A stretch of DNA of 64,000 bases from Eledone cirrhosa (Eukaryota; Mollusca; Cephalopoda; Octopoda; Eledonidae), in contig OZ024743.1 in assembly GCA_964016885.1 (NCBI GenBank), positions 188,908,357 to 188,972,356 of the forward strand, written 5' to 3'. Of this stretch, positions 41,990-52,690 are shown piece after piece; the first letter of the stretch is position 1; every line of letters begins with the position of its first letter. The notes under the pieces are model-generated. The model was given only the letters and a program-made list of their open reading frames with translations. It ran no database searches and had not been told where the DNA came from. Position numbers and translations under genes: made by a program.

Positions 41990-42300
41990 GTGTATTTGCG
42001 TATATGTGATTGTGTTTGTGTGTTTACTTTCTTTATCTTTAATGTGTGCTAACCAGTTTATGTTGTTGGCCCCATTCTTAATCTTGCTTGTTGCAGTTTT
42101 TCATGTTGGCTAAATAATTAGAGACTATTTTGTGAATTCTTGAATAAGGAAAAATAAGAAGAACAAAAGAAAACTAATCTAGCTATTTAGCCAACATGAA
42201 AAACTACAAGTAAGAAGTAATTTAGACTATATATTCTGTTTAACCAGCATGAAAGATGAAGTGAATAAACAAACACATGCACACACACACTCAGAAACAT
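41990..42300. mobile_element. Foldback element 2
   Basis: The best arm pair is 42085-42122 and 42174-42214, sharing AGTTTTTCATGTTGGCTAAA and its complement. Weaker matching continues outward (TTTATCTTTAATGTGTGCT against the reverse of the 42230-42290 region), giving a total of about 300 bases with a 50-base centre. Confidence 0.55.
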
Positions 42301-42792
42301 ATGCACTAGGATGCTTGCCTACACAGCAACTATAAACATATAAACAGCTTGTAACATGACAATATGCACCCATGATTAAAAATAGAACACATATCAGCAT
42401 ACAACACCAAGCAAGAAAAACAATATGATCCCATTCATTTGAAAGAAAGAATCTTGGTTGACAAATTCATGGGTATGGTAAAGTAAATATTGATAATCCT
42501 GATAGAATAGAATTCTATTTAGAGGTACAATGATATTTATTTTATTTTTTCACAACAAATCTAATACAAAAAAGAAAGAAATATATATACACGCACAAAA
42601 AAAATATTGATAGTAAAATGGAGGGATTAGTTTATATTTGATGTCAATCTGGCCTAGAGTTGGTGCTGCCTTTCTTCATTTCAGCTGTCACATCCAGGAT
42701 GTTATGCTGGGTTATGGTAGGGATGCCCATGAGACTGTCTGTATCTGCTCACAACTGCACAGACATCTAAGACCCTTGGCAAAGACATGGTA
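42301..42792. other. Anonymous AT-rich DNA
   Basis: No gene or repeat recognised. Confidence 0.4.
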
Positions 42793-42977
42793 CATAATTG
42801 TTTCTACTTTTGGCACAAGGCCAGCAATTCACCAGTACATTACTGGTACTTTATTTTATCGACCCCATAAGGATGAAAGGCAAAGTTAACCTTGGCGGGA
42901 TTTGAACTCAGAATAGCAAGGGCCGTAACTCCATGCGTCAAACATGGCTCCCGACCCTCTACCGATACTACCAATCT
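42793..42977 (-). mobile_element. OR-type SINE
   Basis: Full tRNA-headed copy, minus orientation: B box GAGTTCAAATCCCGCC, A-box-like CGGTAGAGGGTCGG. A few substitutions, so slightly older than the copies at 20006 and 23830. No clean target-site duplication seen. Confidence 0.85.
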
Positions 42978-43194
42978 GAGTGATGGCTGTAGTAGTAGGA
43001 CTCTTATGACAACGATCTTATTTTATTTCTTCATTTAGCTTCATTGACCTTACGGTATGGATTAACTTGACAAAAAAGTCCTGATTGATGGTTAAACAGT
43101 GCATTAGGTAGGTAGTGTGGAGAAGAAACTAAAATATAAAAACTTAATGTAAACAGGAAGCAGGGTGTTTGTGTCTGTGTGGGGGGGGGGGGGG
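42978..43194. other. Anonymous DNA with 17-base G run
   Basis: Seventeen consecutive G at 43181-43197. A partial unit (TAAACAGGAAGCAGGGTGTT) at 43150 repeats part of foldback 3 at 43233. Confidence 0.6.
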
Positions 43195-43540
43195 GGGCAC
43201 GTTTTGGAATGTGTCTTGGTCAGTCAAAGACTTACTTTGGTGTAAACAGGAAGTAGGGTTTTGTGGGGTGTATCAGGCTTTGACGACTCAGTGCTAGTTT
43301 AAAGTGTCGATAAATACATTTCACCTTTTTGTCAAAGATTTAAAAAAAGGGATTGTAGATAATATTGATAGGAAGAAATAATTGTAGGGTGTAGAAAATC
43401 ATCAAAATGTCTTTGCTGACATGATAAACTAGCACTGGGTCGTCCAAGCGTGGAACACCCCACAAACCCCTGCTTCATGTTTACACCAAAGCAAGTCTTT
43501 GACTGATCAATACACATTCCAAAACACACACACACGAATC
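43195..43540. mobile_element. Foldback element 3
   Basis: Left arm 43198-43300 and right arm 43426-43537 are reverse complements with few mismatches. Shared blocks are TTTTGGAATGTGT, CAGTCAAAGACTT, TTTGGTGTAAACA and CAGTGCTAGTTT. The centre is 125 bases with no coding capacity. It fits a MITE-like element. Confidence 0.75.
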
Positions 43541-45239
43541 CTTAATTGCTTGTGTGCTCACGTACATATGCACATGAATACACATCCGCATTGCTGCCCC
43601 ACCAGTTACACCAAAATATACACATATGCCCACACACACACAAAAAAATAGGGCCAATGTCTATATATATAACGTCTCGGTCCGCAACAAAAATATAAAT
43701 GTTGTCGCATCACTAGTCTGAGGAGAATATATTATCTTTAAACCTATTATGTTTAAAAATAAAACAAACCCTGCAAAATCATAATTTATATTTTATAATG
43801 CTTTACTATATTCTTTTTTATTCTATATTTCTTTATCAATATAAATATTTCTATATAATAAAGTTATAACATAAGAAAATTGATACTAATTTGTAAATTT
43901 ATTCTCCCCGTCAGTGACTAAATCTCTTTCATTAAAATGAATCAACTCATTTGATTAAGTAAGGACTTTGAATACTATCCGATCAAACTGACTGAAATCG
44001 ATTGATTTTTTTTCTTCTACAGCTTAACTAGGGAGAATTTATTACAACTCATTTTCTTTCCATAGCTGCACTATTTTCATTGTTTTATTTTGTATATTTA
44101 ATGATTAATTTTATTTCATTCGTGATATGTTACTTTAAACAGCTTGTATTTGTTTCATTTCATTTCTTTCTGTTTGGCCATTATTTTTTATTTAAATAGC
44201 CACTCCTTCATTAGATTTCACTTACATGATTTCATCTTTACGTCACATTATTCATCTTAACTTTGGTTTATTCTTTTGAATTTTTTCGTAATATTGTTTG
44301 AATTCAATCACAACCATACTTTTTGACATTTACTTTCTATTAACCCATACAAAGAAAACTTTAAATCGAATATAGATGCTTGAAATAGTTTAAATATGAA
44401 GCAGGCCAATCTACTTACACGAATTCACATCTGTGTTTTTGCGTATATGTATTTAAGTGTGCAAATGTAAATAGTTGAAAACATAAATGTCAAGCAACCA
44501 GGAAATAGAATACAGGAAGATACTGGAAATTTAGTTAGTCACAGATATGGATATCCTTAAAAGGCAGACAGAACAAAAATAATCTTGGAAGAATATTTAT
44601 TACTTGCTTTGTCTATTATCTTTAAGATTAAAGGTTCAAGTAGTATTTTTAGATTTTTATTATGGTATTAAGATGACGCATGCAGACAACACTAATAACA
44701 AATTTATCTTAAATAAGCTTAAGCATTTATATTGAGAGTGTGAGTTTTATTCACAAATATATGTATGGTGCTTGTTGAACACAAACACACGTTTTATACA
44801 AACATATTTTTATATTCAAACATAGGTTCACACATATATACGAAAATAATTGTTTGTTAGAGCAATAAGTACACTGAACAGAATTATCCGACTAACTTAT
44901 CTTTACAATTAAAAATATCACAGCTGGAGTGAAATTGTTTCAGTGAGCAATTACTATTATTCATTAAATTTGAGTTGATAAGATAGCTATCAGTAATATA
45001 TTAGCACTGTATTGAATCAACTATATACCTATCCTTCATATGTGTGAACTTGTGTTAATATAAGAAGCCCTAATTTGTCTACAATTGTTCTTATTGATGC
45101 TTATCCCCAGTTAATCCTGATCAAGCAAACTGTCTCTTTTTAGAATTATTTTACACTGCCTTATTTAATGTATCCTTTTTTAAAGACAGTGAGTTGCATA
45201 GTTTCAGGGACATTTGGGTTTTTTTATCTTACAAATCGA
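43541..45239. other. AT-rich DNA, no gene
   Basis: Very AT-rich (TTTATT-type) sequence from 43700 to 44350. I recognise no gene and no named repeat here. Confidence 0.45.
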
Positions 45240-45676
45240 ATGACCAGATAGAGAAATATTCCGGAAATAAGGTCAGTAAATGCAGAAGATATGAATGGGC
45301 TGGATGGAAATGAAGCAACTATGCTTCTATGGATATATGATGTTATGCACAAATGGCAAGACATGGATGGGCTGAGAAAAGCTAGGAATAAGAGGAATCA
45401 AATGCAGTGTCCAAGAGATATTACTGCACTCGTGTGGCATGTTATGCTTATGGATGATGGTTGTTGAGTGAAAAAGAAAAAAAGAATTTTCAATAGAAGA
45501 AAGCTAGAGTAAAGGAATGGTAAGGAGAAATTTGGCAGAAATGGTGAGAGTAGGTCTCAAAACACATGACTCGGCAGAGGAAATAAAAAGGAATGCAGTA
45601 GGTAGAAAGAGACTACGCTAGAAAATATCCTATCCAACCCATGCAAGCATGGAAAAGCAGGCATATAATGATGATT
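45240..45676 (+). pseudogene. RTE LINE C-terminal relic with tail, third subfamily
   Basis: Broken text reads AEDMNGLDGNEATMLLWIYD, then QDMDGLRKARNKRNQMQC and LVWHVMLMDDG, in line with the AEDIRRLERNEACMLRWM and RRLRWYGHVMRM blocks. CCATGCAAGCATGGAAAAGC and ATGATGATT end it at about 45676. Confidence 0.6.
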
Positions 45677-45683
45677 ATTAGTA

Positions 45684-45864
45684 ATAATTGTTTCTACTTT
45701 TGGCACAAGGCCATCAATTACCCAGTACATTACTGGTACTTTATTTTATCGACCCCGTAAGGATGAAAGGCAAAGTTAACCTCGGCGGGATTTGAACTCA
45801 GACTGCAAAGGGACGTAACTATGCTGGAAAGCATGGTGTCCGACCCTCTACCGATACTGCCAAT
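45684..45864 (-). mobile_element. OR-type SINE, first of three in a row
   Basis: Full head and body. It ends directly at GGCTTCTGATATAAGC, the 3' end of the next SINE, so it inserted at or into that copy's tail. Confidence 0.85.
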
Positions 45865-46080
45865 GGCTTCTGATATAAGCACAAGACCAGCAGTTTTGGT
45901 GGAGGAGAAAGTTGATTAAATTAACCCCAGTGCATTACTGGTACTTTATTTTATTGACCCTGTAGGGATGAGAGGCAAAGCTAACCTTGATGGAATTTGA
46001 ATTCAGAATGTAAAGGGACGTAATTATATGCTACAAAGTATGTTGTTCAACACTACTGATACTGCCAACCTACTGTCCTT
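45865..46080 (-). mobile_element. OR-type SINE, older long form
   Basis: It carries the extra block GGAGGAGAAAGTTGATTAAA, and the body is more diverged than its neighbours, so this is the oldest of the three. Confidence 0.8.
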
Positions 46081-46085
46081 TGAGT

Positions 46086-46277
46086 TTAGTAATAATTGTT
46101 TCTATTTTTGGCACAAGGCCAGCAATTATCCCAGTGTATTGCTGGTACTTTATTTTATCGACCCCATAAGGATGAAAAGCAAAGTTAACCTCAGTGGGAT
46201 TTGAACTCAGAACATAAAGGGACGTAACTCTATGCTGTGAAGCAGGGTGTCCGACCCTCTACCGATACTGCCATCCA
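46086..46277 (-). mobile_element. OR-type SINE, third in a row
   Basis: Full-length short form with ATAAAGGGACGTAACTCTAT in the head-body region and A-box-like CGGTAGAGGGTCGG. Same orientation as the two to its left. Confidence 0.85.
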
Positions 46278-47284
46278 CCAATAATGACTGGAAATATCAA
46301 GCAGTAATATCATAAATGTAAAGGGCGGGCAAATATTAAATAAAGAAATTCAATCTGTCTGATATATTCTAAAACTCCGAAATCTTTTTTATATATTAAA
46401 TGTTTATTTAATGTTGTTTACACTAATGATGAAATTTTAACTAATATGAGCTTTAAATGTTTTGAGCTGATAAATATCAAATTTTGTTTTTTATAAATGT
46501 CTTGTGGGTTTTGTTTCTCTATGTTCCGAGTTCAAATTCCTCCAAGATTGATGGTTTTTGTTATTCATTGTTGTTGAATAAAACAAATAACAGTTTTATG
46601 TTGTATGCAAATCCAAATGATTATGTACCACTGTGTTTTCTAATGTAAATCCATTATCCACTACACACTTTATACATTCATCTACCCATCAAAGTTATTT
46701 CCTACCAATTTCATCATCATCATATACATAACTACCCACCACCACTACTACCATCATTGACCACAAGCAGAACTACACTGAACTATTTCAACTGATCCAC
46801 TCTATCTACTACCACACTACTAAGGCCATTAACACTGTTTTCTTAAGTAATTCCATTTTTTTTTAGAAATATTATATTCACCCCAAGCCACCACCAGTTG
46901 ATATGTACCCAAAACATCTCACTAAACCTATTCCTCCTAATCATCAACACCTGAACTTTACCTCACTTGCTAATCTTACTAATACCTATTATCAACTTTA
47001 TCATTATCATCATCTTACATAACATGACCATACATACATTATTTCTCAGTTCATTTTTTACTTCCATTTTTTCACACTTCTCTTTTATTAACTCCCTTCT
47101 CCCCCCCCCCCACTACACTCTTACTCAAAAACACCTATCCTCCTCATCTCTTCTGAGTCTTACCGTATTTATCCTGCCTCTGTTATCAAAGAGTTACTCT
47201 TCCATCATGACCCTAAGTGAGCAGGTGAAACATCAGAGTAACAAGGCTCACCAATTAGTCATATTAAATGAAAATTTAAATTCT
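46278..47284. other. Anonymous AT-rich and CT-rich DNA
   Basis: A B-box-like scrap (CCGAGTTCAAATTCCTCC near 46525) suggests one more fossil SINE. C10 run near 47101. No gene. Confidence 0.4.
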
Positions 47285-47565
47285 ACTTTAGAAAGAAACT
47301 GGGTATAAGAGAGATAAGTTGTGGTGTGCAGGAAAGAAGGCTGAGATGGTATGGACATGTTATGCGCATGGAGGATGACCGCTGGGTAAAGAAGTGTCAA
47401 GAAATCTTAGTAGAAGGAAGATGCAGTAGGGGTAGTCCACGAAAAACATGGGCGGAGGTGGTGAGAGCAGACCTCAGATTGCTGAAACTCACCATGGAGA
47501 TGAAGGATCATGACAAGTGGAGAGATGCTGTGCTGATAGCACCTATCCAACCCTTGCTTGAACTG
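47285..47565 (+). pseudogene. RTE LINE C-terminal fragment, fourth subfamily
   Basis: One open frame reads VQERRLRWYGHVMRMEDDRW, VKKCQEILVEGRC, GSPRKTWAEVVRADLRLLKL and DHDKWRDAVLIAPIQP. It is the polyprotein end of an RTE-type LINE, with sequence different from copies A-E. There is no (GAT)n tail directly after it. Confidence 0.7.
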
Positions 47566-48376
47566 TTTGGAGATATTAATTCTGTTAATCATTCCCTCAT
47601 AATACACTGTTACTCAACGAATCTTCAGAGAATTGATTTATACATACTCCGTGAATTATTGGAATCTGTATAATACTAATGAATTAACACCTGGAATATA
47701 AAATTGCAGGACTTAATTATATGCATTAAGAAAGCTATCTCGTAAGCTGCTTCTTCATTAATAGTTGCAAAATTACTCCACAAGTTTGATTTTATCAACA
47801 AAAAGTGAAAACTACCTTACCTTCTTATATATATATGTGTGTGAGTGTGTGTGTGTGTGTGTGTTTGTGTATTCATATATATGTATATAAGAATCGATAA
47901 AAAATCCGAGGCCTTATTCATTTGGTTCAAGTTTATTAAAATCTGTTATATATATATTTCACTGAGGACTATCAGTTATGACAGCCTGAGTTCCTCAGCC
48001 AGTAAGCCTATAAAACAACGAAATTAATGCATAGAAGATTTCACTGTTCTAGCATCAGTCCTTCATAGTCAGCCTATACACTTTTCAGCCAACCCTCATA
48101 TATGTGTGAGTGTAAATATGTATTTGTTTGTGTTTGTTATTTCTTTTTATAGTATGTTATTGAAATGCAGATACAATTTTGGGAGGTTAAACATAGAATC
48201 CTGTTTTCTTTGTAACAAATAATATTTTTAAAATGTACTTAGGATAATAAATTCATGCAGAGCTACCATAATTGTCATTCAAAAAATTCACCATTAGCAT
48301 GGCACTTTATCTTTTAAGCAATGCTGAATATACTTTCATTCAAAATTGTAAGTCGCTTATTCATGCTCAAATTTGA
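47566..48376. other. Anonymous AT-rich DNA
   Basis: (TG)n at 47837-47870 and short (TA)n. No gene. Confidence 0.4.
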
Positions 48377-48570
48377 AAGTAATAATTGTTTCTACTTTTG
48401 GCACAAGGCCAGCAATTACCCAGTATATTACTGGTGCTTTATTCTATCGACCCTATAAGGATGAAAGCAAAGTTAACTTTGGCGGGATTTGAACTCAGAC
48501 CGTAAAGAGGCGTAACTCTATGCTGAAAAGCATGGCGTCCAACCCTCTACCGATGCTATCAAGTAATAAT
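48377..48570 (-). mobile_element. OR-type SINE with 10-bp target-site duplication
   Basis: AAGTAATAAT occurs at 48377-48386 and 48561-48570. The second copy is also the 3' end of the next SINE, so one inserted at the tail of the other. Confidence 0.8.
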
Positions 48571-48757
48571 TGTTTCTACTTTTGGCACAAGGCCAGCAAT
48601 TACCCAGTACATTACTGATACTTTATTTTATCGACCCCCCGTAAGGATGAAAGTCAAAGTTAACCTCAGTGGGATTTGAACTCAGAATGGCAAGGGCCAT
48701 AACTATGTGTCAAAGCATGGTGTCTGACCCTCTACCGATACTGCCAATCCACCGCCC
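48563..48757 (-). mobile_element. OR-type SINE, tandem partner
   Basis: Full head and body in the same orientation as its left neighbour, with an extra CC in the GACCCC stretch. Ends at CCACCGCCC. Confidence 0.85.
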
Positions 48758-48807
48758 TACATACATACCCAGTATAATAATACCAATAAATATTATGGGA
48801 TGAAATT

Positions 48808-49187
48808 ATATATATATATATATATTTATATATTTATATACATATATCATCATTTCATTTTACGTCCGCTTTTCCCTGCTTGCAAGGGTGGGACAGGAAC
48901 TGATTCTGGCTTGATTTCTACAGCTGGATGCCCTTCCTAACACCAACCTCATTTACAGTGAGTGCTGTGTGCTTTTTTTCCATGGCGCCTACACGTCCAC
49001 TTTACAGTGTGGGCTGGGTGCTTTTTTGCCGGGGCACCTCCATGACCAGTGGAATCTCATTTCTACAGCTGAGCAATGTGAAATAAAGTGTCTTGCTCAA
49101 GGAAACAACACATCACCCGGTCTGAGAATTGAACTCACAACCTTTCGATTGCAAGGCCAATGCTCGAACCACTAAGCCATGTGCCAC

Positions 49188-49190
<3 letters not shown>
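48808..49190 (-). mobile_element. tRNA-headed SINE with RTE LINE tail, full length
   Basis: Minus strand: tRNA-like head (about 49190-49115) with A-box-like TGGCTTAGTGGTTCG and B-box-like GAGTTCAATTC; a middle part with TTGAGCAAGACACTTTATTT; then CAGCCCACACTGTAAAGTGG, a second unit, GGAAGGGCATCCAGCTGTAG and CTTGCAAGCAGGGAAAAGCG; and an ATGATG end followed by (TA)n from about 48845. The tail modules are those of the RTE LINE. This head is unrelated to that of the OR-type SINEs. Confidence 0.8.

Positions 49191-49272
<82 letters not shown>
49191..49272. repeat. (TA)n(CA)n microsatellite
   Basis: (TA)n followed by about 62 bases of pure CA, directly at the SINE's 5' end. Confidence 0.92.
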
Positions 49273-49273
<1 letters not shown>

Positions 49274-50499
49274 CTACAATCAAAGAAAGGTATTGGATAA
49301 AGGTTCTACAGAAACACAATCAGGAATCTAATCAACTGATTAGGTTCCTGATAACTTTTAACTAATATGTCTATTGATTGAGTATTCTACCATAAAAACG
49401 TATATCCTTGATTCTAACATCAGACAATTATTTTCCATGCAAACCTAAGGCTATGTATCCTATTTGTATGATTGTAGCACATACCACTTTTGATGCTATA
49501 TTGAAATACAACACCGACAGTTGTTACTCCAACTTAAATCATATTATAACCAACCAAACAAACAAAAACAAAACAAAAAACAAACTATATCAATTTTCTT
49601 TAGACACAAAGAATTCTGTAGTTTCTATGATTGCAATGAAAGGCAATAATGTAGTTTAAAGCTATTGCTCTGGTAATTTAGTGGTGCCAATTTGAAAAAA
49701 AACAAAACGTTTCTTCAGTTGATATGCAAATACATTTTAAGCTGTAATAAAATGTTGTCATTTCTGTGATTAACATATGGAGGAAATAGTTAAGTATGTT
49801 AACTCATGCAGGTTGAAAAAATCCAGGTATGATATGCATTGTTTGAATGTTATATTCAAATAAAAGAGTTCTTCAATAATGTAACTATTGCAGCTTTTAT
49901 TGAACCAGAGCTGATCAAGGTGAAGTTGCTAATATGATTCATAATGAAGTGAATGTAAGGTGTCTTTCTTCACCCAACCTCACATATGGCTATTGTTGCA
50001 ATCTAGAACTAAAAACTATTTACTGCAAATTTTATTTACATAAATATTTTGCATAATAAACTGAAAGAAAATAAAAAAAGTTAAATAATGAAACTAGGGG
50101 AAGAGGAACAAGAGGAGCAGACACAATACCCCTGTATAGGTAAAATTAGCATGAGATTTTCTGGAGAGAAATGATGCATGCTGAAAGCAGGCTATTCACA
50201 GGAGAAATATAAGTCAGTAGAATTTGTGTGATGCCAACTATATGATTTGATAAAAAAAAGTTGTTCCTTTTATTGGATAAAAAAGGGAAAACCAGTTAAA
50301 TTTTGTTGATTCCATAATCTATGTGTTTTTTATTCTATGACCAAGCTTTATAACATCAATTGCATACTCTGTCCTTTTGATTTATTTAAATATATTTATA
50401 TTAGTAGATTTAACGTTGTTTCTTAGCCATACAAATTTCTACCTATATTGTATCAGTTATCATCTCACATGCTGGTATGATAAGTAGAGACAATTGTCT
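49273..50499. other. Anonymous AT-rich DNA
   Basis: No gene or named repeat recognised. Confidence 0.4.
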
Positions 50500-51112
50500 G
50501 CTCCTACATGGTCAGAGGCCTTAAAGGCGGTGACACAGGACTGAGATCTCTGGTGTTATACAGTAATACAGAAGACCTGCCTTCCCATGAACACAAGCTG
50601 AAGCATAAATATAGTATAGACCACCTTCAACTCCCCACCCCACTCTTCCACACACCTCTTATGAGCACAGGCTGAAGCATACATCTTGTCTGCTCCACAC
50701 CCCTTTACTTACCATGTCCTAATACTCCACCCCTCAGACACACCCAAATACCCACCAACCAAATCCACCAGAAAACTCTCTCACTAAAGGCCCCAGCCCA
50801 CACTGTAAAGTGGTCATGATGATGACAGGAAAAAAACCACCCAGCCCACACTGTAAAGTATTTGTGATGGCAATGCAATAAAAAACACCTAGCCCACACT
50901 GTAAAGTGTTAATGTAAAGTGTCACAACAAAAAACACCCAGTACATATGGTAAATGTGGTCGGTGTTAGAAAAGGCATCCAGCAGTTGAAACCAAGCCAA
51001 AATCCGTTCTGTATGAGCAAGACATGGTCACCTCACCCACTAATTCTCAAAACAGGACAACATATCTAAACCATGTTAGCAAGGAAAAATTGATGTTATA
51101 CATGGTGATGAT
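50500..51112 (+). mobile_element. RTE LINE extreme 3' end with four tail units
   Basis: A remnant of the C-terminus (DLWCYTVIQKTCLP) lies at 50547-50590. The tail has CCCAGCCCAC-type unit starts at about 50792, 50841, 50889 and 50938, then AAAAGGCATCCAGCAGTTG and CCATGTTAGCAAGGAAAAAT. Confidence 0.75.
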
Positions 51113-51159
51113 TATATATATATATACCAAAGAGATGGCAAAATAAAAAGACCTGCTTT

Positions 51160-51560
51160 TTCTTTAAAAAATTTTCTGATTTTACTCCAGCTCACCCTAC
51201 TCTATCTTTCTTCTTTAAGTTCATTCTATTTTCTGATAAAGGACTAACATCCAAAACCTTACAACTTTTCCTATTATATTAAGCATGAAACTTATATATA
51301 TATATATAAGTAAAAAAGATGAAATCGAAAATGCAACTGTTTGTGGTTTTTCTCTCATCAAATGTGAGAATAACCACAAACCCTCCATCTCAATTCTACT
51401 TTTGAAAAGCAGAAGAACTGTGGAACCGGTAAAGGAACCAAATAAATATATATTTTTATAAAAAAAGACTCCAGTTGCATTTTCGATTTCATCTTTTTTC
51501 TTTATACTTTCACTTGTGTAGGACACCTCGGTTTTTTTACGTTTTGTAAAAAAACCTCAC
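51160..51560. repeat. Unclassified inverted-repeat region
   Basis: A perfect 28-bp inverted repeat (51312-51339 and 51472-51499; AAAAAAGATGAAATCG is the outer part) encloses 132 bases, with a nested TTTGTGGTT/AACCACAAA pair. A separate 11-bp hairpin GGTTTTTTTAC/GTAAAAAAACC lies at 51530-51556. No protein is encoded. Confidence 0.75.
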
Positions 51561-51624
51561 TTTCTAATATATATATATATCAATGATATTAAATAAATGG
51601 AAACTATATTTATAAAACCATATT

Positions 51625-51690
51625 TATTCTGATATATCTTTCAAGGGTACCAAAACTTTGGTACACTCTCATCAGATAAAATACGAAGTT
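51625..51690 (-). ncRNA. Candidate hammerhead ribozyme, long stem II
   Basis: On the minus strand CTGATGA (51675-51669) is followed by a 26-base hairpin (51668-51643) that pairs in 11 of its 12 outer positions, then GAAA (51642-51639) and the palindrome GATATATC. This is a full type I hammerhead core with a palindromic stem III suited to dimer formation. Stem I is AT-rich and pairs only partly by eye. Host element not identified. Confidence 0.5.
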
Positions 51691-51739
51691 TGTTTTATAA
51701 ATATTGATATATCCAGGAAGGAGTTCTTAACGGTTCAAG

Positions 51740-51970
51740 TTTTTCCTGGACGTGGAAGATGGACGTTAAACGATGATGATGATGATGCTGATACACAATC
51801 AACACTGTAAATATGGTTGGTGTTCGGATGGGCATACGTCCTTAGAAACCAAGTGAGAAACAGTTGTATGAGCAAGACAAAGTCAACTGATCTGACTTGT
51901 CACACAACAGGACAACTCGTCTAACCCATGCTAGCATGGAAAAATCTATGTTAAGTGGTAATGATGTGGA
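51740..51970 (+). repeat. Two RTE-type 3' tail fragments
   Basis: CGTGGAAGATGGACGTTAAA with (GAT)n lies at 51750-51790. A longer fragment follows (AATATGGTTGGTGTTCGGAT, CATGCTAGCATGGAAAAATC) to 51970. Confidence 0.65.
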
Positions 51971-52084
51971 AAGTGATGATGATATACATATATATACATG
52001 TATATATATATATATATAAACTAGATTGATCATAGGTATATATAGTAAGTACTAACAGCACACATGAAATAGATTCCTTTTGTT

Positions 52085-52690
52085 GCCAAAGAGGCTCCTT
52101 AGAAATAGTTGACAGCTTTTATTACATAGGCAATCAAATTAGCAGTTCGGAAGGATGTGCTGAGAGTGTGATAGCTAGGATGATAAATGGTTGGAAGAAG
52201 TTTAGAGAGCTGTTACTGCTGCTGACAACACAGGGCTTTTCTCTCAGAGTAACGGGTAGACTGTATAAGGCCTGTGAACAAACTGCAATGCTACATTGTA
52301 ATGAAACATGGGCATTGATGACAGAAGAAGTGGTGGCTAGAAAGAAACAAATTAAATATACTTCGATGTATGTGTAATGCATGAGCAACATAGCATAGGC
52401 AAACTGAGGGGAAAACTCAGGATAAGAGGAACTTGATTTAGTGTGCAAGAGAGAAGACTACATTGCTATGGACATGTGATGCACATGGAAGATAGCAGCT
52501 ACATTAACAAAGTGCAGAGAAACCCCAGTGGCTGAGACCCATGGAAGGGGGCAGATCCAGAATGAGATGGGATAAGGTTGTAATGATTGACCTTAAAAAA
52601 ACTAAACCACACAACAGAAATGACAAAAGACTGCAAGAGCTGATGCTATGCTGCACTGGCAAAGATCTATCCAATAGCATACAATATGGC
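52085..52690 (+). pseudogene. RTE LINE C-terminal relic, second subfamily
   Basis: Reads GSLEIVDSFYYIGNQISSSE, IARMINGWKKFREL, FSLRVTGRLYKACEQTAMLH, then broken RLHCYGHVMHM and CRETPVAETHGR, ending around KRLQELMLCC. Several stops and indels; same subfamily as 6791 and 26275. Confidence 0.75.
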
